DNA from: SIG440 sp045645485
GTDB lineage: Bacteria; Bacillota; Clostridia; Monoglobales; Monoglobaceae
NCBI GenBank assembly: GCA_045645485.1
Contig: JAZRIX010000032.1
Location: 1-7,236, forward strand
Length of the DNA stretch: 7,236 nucleotides
Reading direction: 5' to 3'
The position numbers and the translations under genes were made by a program. The notes under the pieces are model-generated. The model made no database searches. It was not told where the DNA came from and saw only the letters and a list, made by a program, of their open reading frames with translations. Of the stretch, positions 5,173 to 7,236 are shown in pieces (the first letter of the stretch is position 1; each line of letters begins with the position of its first letter).

Positions 5173-7236
5173 TTACTGAGCTTTTTCGGAACTGTTGCTT
5201 TTCTGACATATTGCATCATACGGACAAAACTGACAGGGATTAAAGCCTGAAATACAAACGGGATTTATACCTATGTTTCCTGACAGGATTTTATCTGCAG
5301 TTTCAGCGGCTTTTTCATCTGCTGAAACAAGCAGTTTTTTGAAGTTGTCTTCGTCCATAAGTGATTTTTTGTCACATGGAATATAGTGTATGGCATCCTT
5401 GATGTCATAGGATTGGTCGATTCCACGGGCGATTCCCGGAATATCTGCAATTATACCGTGTGCTGCAATTCCGTCATTCATCGCTTTTTCCCACTGCTCT
5501 TCGGTGGGGGGAACAGTACAGGAAATGAGTGGATCGCTCATTTGCAGATAGAACATAGCCGCAACCTGTGTATCCGAAAAATTTTTTGTCAGGGCGTTGG
5601 CATAAATCAAAGGCTGAAAGTGTATACCTGCTTCCGCAAGAGCGATATCCAGTTTTCGTTCGGAGGACTTGTAGTCTGTTATGCTGATATACGGTGTTCC
5701 GTTGATTTCGGCACTGTCCACTCTGTCAATGAAGCCTTTGAGAAATACTTCTCCCTCTTTTGAATCAAGTGCATATGGCGGATAAATGCCATTTTCTCCA
5801 AAGCTGATTTCAAATCCCGTAGGACGAAAAGCACTTTGTGCATAGAATTTTATAAGCTTCCATGCGGTTGAGGTTGCAATATTTTTCATACGCAGCATCA
5901 TATATTTGTAATAGTGTGAAGATGCATAGAGATTTTCGTTGGTGGCTTCCGAAAGGTTATCCACAAGCACTGAAATCTCTTTTTGACACTCCTCACGGCT
6001 TATTTTTGAATAATCTGTATCGCTCTCGGCTTTTGACTTGAAGTAGTCGCAAAGAACACTGTGAAGAATGTTTCCCGTATCTCTTGAGTCCAGACCGCCA
6101 AGAAGCCGTTCCTGTGCCAAAAGTCCGTAAAGCATAAAGAATGAAAAAGCACAGCCGTTGTATTTTTCCAGCTTGGAAACACTGAGTGTCAGAGGCAGAC
6201 CGTAGAGCTTTTTTGCAACTTCTGCAGTAAGTGCGGTGTTGTGTTGCTGTGAAAGCTTCATTTTTTTCAGCTTTTCAAGACGTGCACTGAAGACTTTATC
6301 TTTTTTAAAGTAACGGTATACCTCTTTCCACAGAGGCGAAAGAAGCTGTTCGCTCCAACCTTTTTCAAAAAGCTGCATTGAAAGCCCCCGAAATGCGGAT
6401 TCACGACTTTCGGTAACAGCAAGTTCATTTTTGCCGTGGTCGCTTTCGTTTGTAATTTTCGGGAACAGGGATTCTCTGGGAGTAAGAACTACTTCTGATT
6501 CCTTCAGGCTCTTGCCGTCACGGTCACTGAGGGGAGCAAAGATATAAAGCTGTTCCTGTGGGGTTGTGAGTACCGAGTAGACAAGAAATTCCTCTTCTGC
6601 CTGACGTGCAAGATTATCGGGAGCAAGGGTGAGTCCTGCCTTTTCCAGCGTGATACGTTCCGCATCCGAAAGGATACCTTCGTTGCTATGGTCGCGTGGA
6701 AAGATTCCGTCGTTGGCCCCAAGAACAATAACCGCACGGCATCCGGTGCTCCTGAACATATCAACAGCACTGATGAGAACCTTGTCATGAGTGGGAGGAA
6801 CCATTCCTACGCTGAGTTCGCCACAGGCAGAGGTGAAAAGCTCATAAAACTCAGCAAAGGTAGTATATTCATCGTTCATATATTCACTGAGCTGAGAGGT
6901 TACCGAAACAAAGCTGTTCCACACCAGACGAAGCTGTTCGGCTTTTTCGGATTGAAGGTTCTCTTTCAGGATGTTTATTTTGTCCGAAACTGTTTTTTCG
7001 ATATTCATATTGCTGAGCCACACATAAAGATTGTCACATATAGTGCGGGCTGTTTTTCTGCCTGAAAACATATCCCCAAGGTCAAGCAGTGGGTGAAGAA
7101 TTTTTTCTTTTGCTGCATTGATGACTTTCATATCAAACATCCGTGCATCAGGATTGTATGTCCAGTTATCCTTTGTGTTCCAGTGGCTGTAAGAAATGTC
7201 AGACGCAAGGATATAATTCTCAAAGATATCAATTTC
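5173..7236 (-). CDS. addB: AddB, helicase-nuclease subunit B (C-terminal 687 residues; 5' end outside window)
   Basis: AddB pairs with AddA to process double-strand DNA ends for RecA-dependent repair, the Firmicute counterpart of RecBCD. The frame is open to the right edge with no stop, so roughly the first 40 percent, including the N-terminal Walker A region, is missing if the length is typical (about 1,150 residues). Residues here are counted from the window edge. A helicase-like core segment includes VLGANDGIFP (171-180) and the downstream E-rich region. The C-terminal RecB-type nuclease has Cys362 (YNGCAF), His392 (GNILH), GFIDRVD with Asp504, DYKSS with Asp521 and Lys523, and Gln541/Tyr545 (FQPLIY). 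Three more cysteines, 668, 671 and 677 (CQFCPYDAIC), complete the expected four-Cys iron-sulfur staple with Cys362. The nuclease therefore looks intact. The gene ends in TAA at 5173-5175. AddA is not immediately downstream, unlike the common addB-addA order. Confidence 0.93.
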   Translation of the reverse strand, partial: EIDIFENYILASDISYSHWNTKDNWTYNPDARMFDMKVINAAKEKILHPLLDLGDMFSGRKTARTICDNLYVWLSNMNIEKTVSDKINILKENLQSEKAEQLRLVWNSFVSVTSQLSEYMNDEYTTFAEFYELFTSACGELSVGMVPPTHDKVLISAVDMFRSTGCRAVIVLGANDGIFPRDHSNEGILSDAERITLEKAGLTLAPDNLARQAEEEFLVYSVLTTPQEQLYIFAPLSDRDGKSLKESEVVLTPRESLFPKITNESDHGKNELAVTESRESAFRGLSMQLFEKGWSEQLLSPLWKEVYRYFKKDKVFSARLEKLKKMKLSQQHNTALTAEVAKKLYGLPLTLSVSKLEKYNGCAFSFFMLYGLLAQERLLGGLDSRDTGNILHSVLCDYFKSKAESDTDYSKISREECQKEISVLVDNLSEATNENLYASSHYYKYMMLRMKNIATSTAWKLIKFYAQSAFRPTGFEISFGENGIYPPYALDSKEGEVFLKGFIDRVDSAEINGTPYISITDYKSSERKLDIALAEAGIHFQPLIYANALTKNFSDTQVAAMFYLQMSDPLISCTVPPTEEQWEKAMNDGIAAHGIIADIPGIARGIDQSYDIKDAIHYIPCDKKSLMDEDNFKKLLVSADEKAAETADKILSGNIGINPVCISGFNPCQFCPYDAICQKSNSSEKAQ

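Noticed and set aside
5057..5209. Longer AraC-family protein starting at 5209 and overlapping addB
   Set aside because: The extra 51 residues are Phe/Ile/Lys/Tyr-rich translated spacer, cover the predicted promoter, and have no ribosome site. The ATG at 5056 has one and gives the normal family length.

Overview
The window looks chromosomal and comes from a low-to-moderate-GC anaerobic Firmicute, most likely a clostridial (Oscillospiraceae/Ruminococcaceae-like) gut organism. That placement is an inference. It rests on an AddB-type recombination nuclease, a heterodimeric ABC exporter of a kind common in Clostridia, strong AGGAGG-type ribosome binding sites, a TTG start and AT-rich sigma-A promoters. 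No phylogenetic computation was done.

Layout from left to right: (a) 1-101, the last 32 codons of an unrecognised plus-strand gene. (b) 102-413, a gene-free convergent region with an intrinsic terminator (194-217), a striking unexplained block of two near-perfect hairpins (about 247-322) with restriction-site-like palindromes beside it (325-341), and a second terminator (361-383) that closes the leftward operon. (c) 414-2354 and 2332-4086, two overlapping minus-strand genes for the two halves of a type IV ABC exporter. (d) 4087-4207, a short regulatory region with a near-consensus promoter and a 5'-leader hairpin. (e) 4208-5056, a minus-strand AraC-family regulator with a cupin sensor domain. 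(f) 5057-5172, an AT-rich spacer with the regulator's own promoter. (g) 5173-7236, the C-terminal 687 residues of AddB, whose 5' end lies beyond the right edge.

The coherent unit is regulator plus exporter. The AraC-type protein probably senses a small molecule and controls the ABC pair directly downstream. The ABC pair has the textbook asymmetry of heterodimeric exporters. The first subunit has Asp in place of the catalytic Glu and Gln in place of the switch His. The second has intact catalytic residues but a modified LSQGQ signature. One ATP site should therefore be degenerate and one active. The substrate cannot be read from sequence; drug, peptide or toxic metabolite export are all possible.

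I found no clearly new multi-gene system. The least explained item is the structured intergenic element at about 247-341. The promoter/leader architecture before the exporter and the 21-bp-spaced repeats in the regulator's promoter are testable secondary observations.
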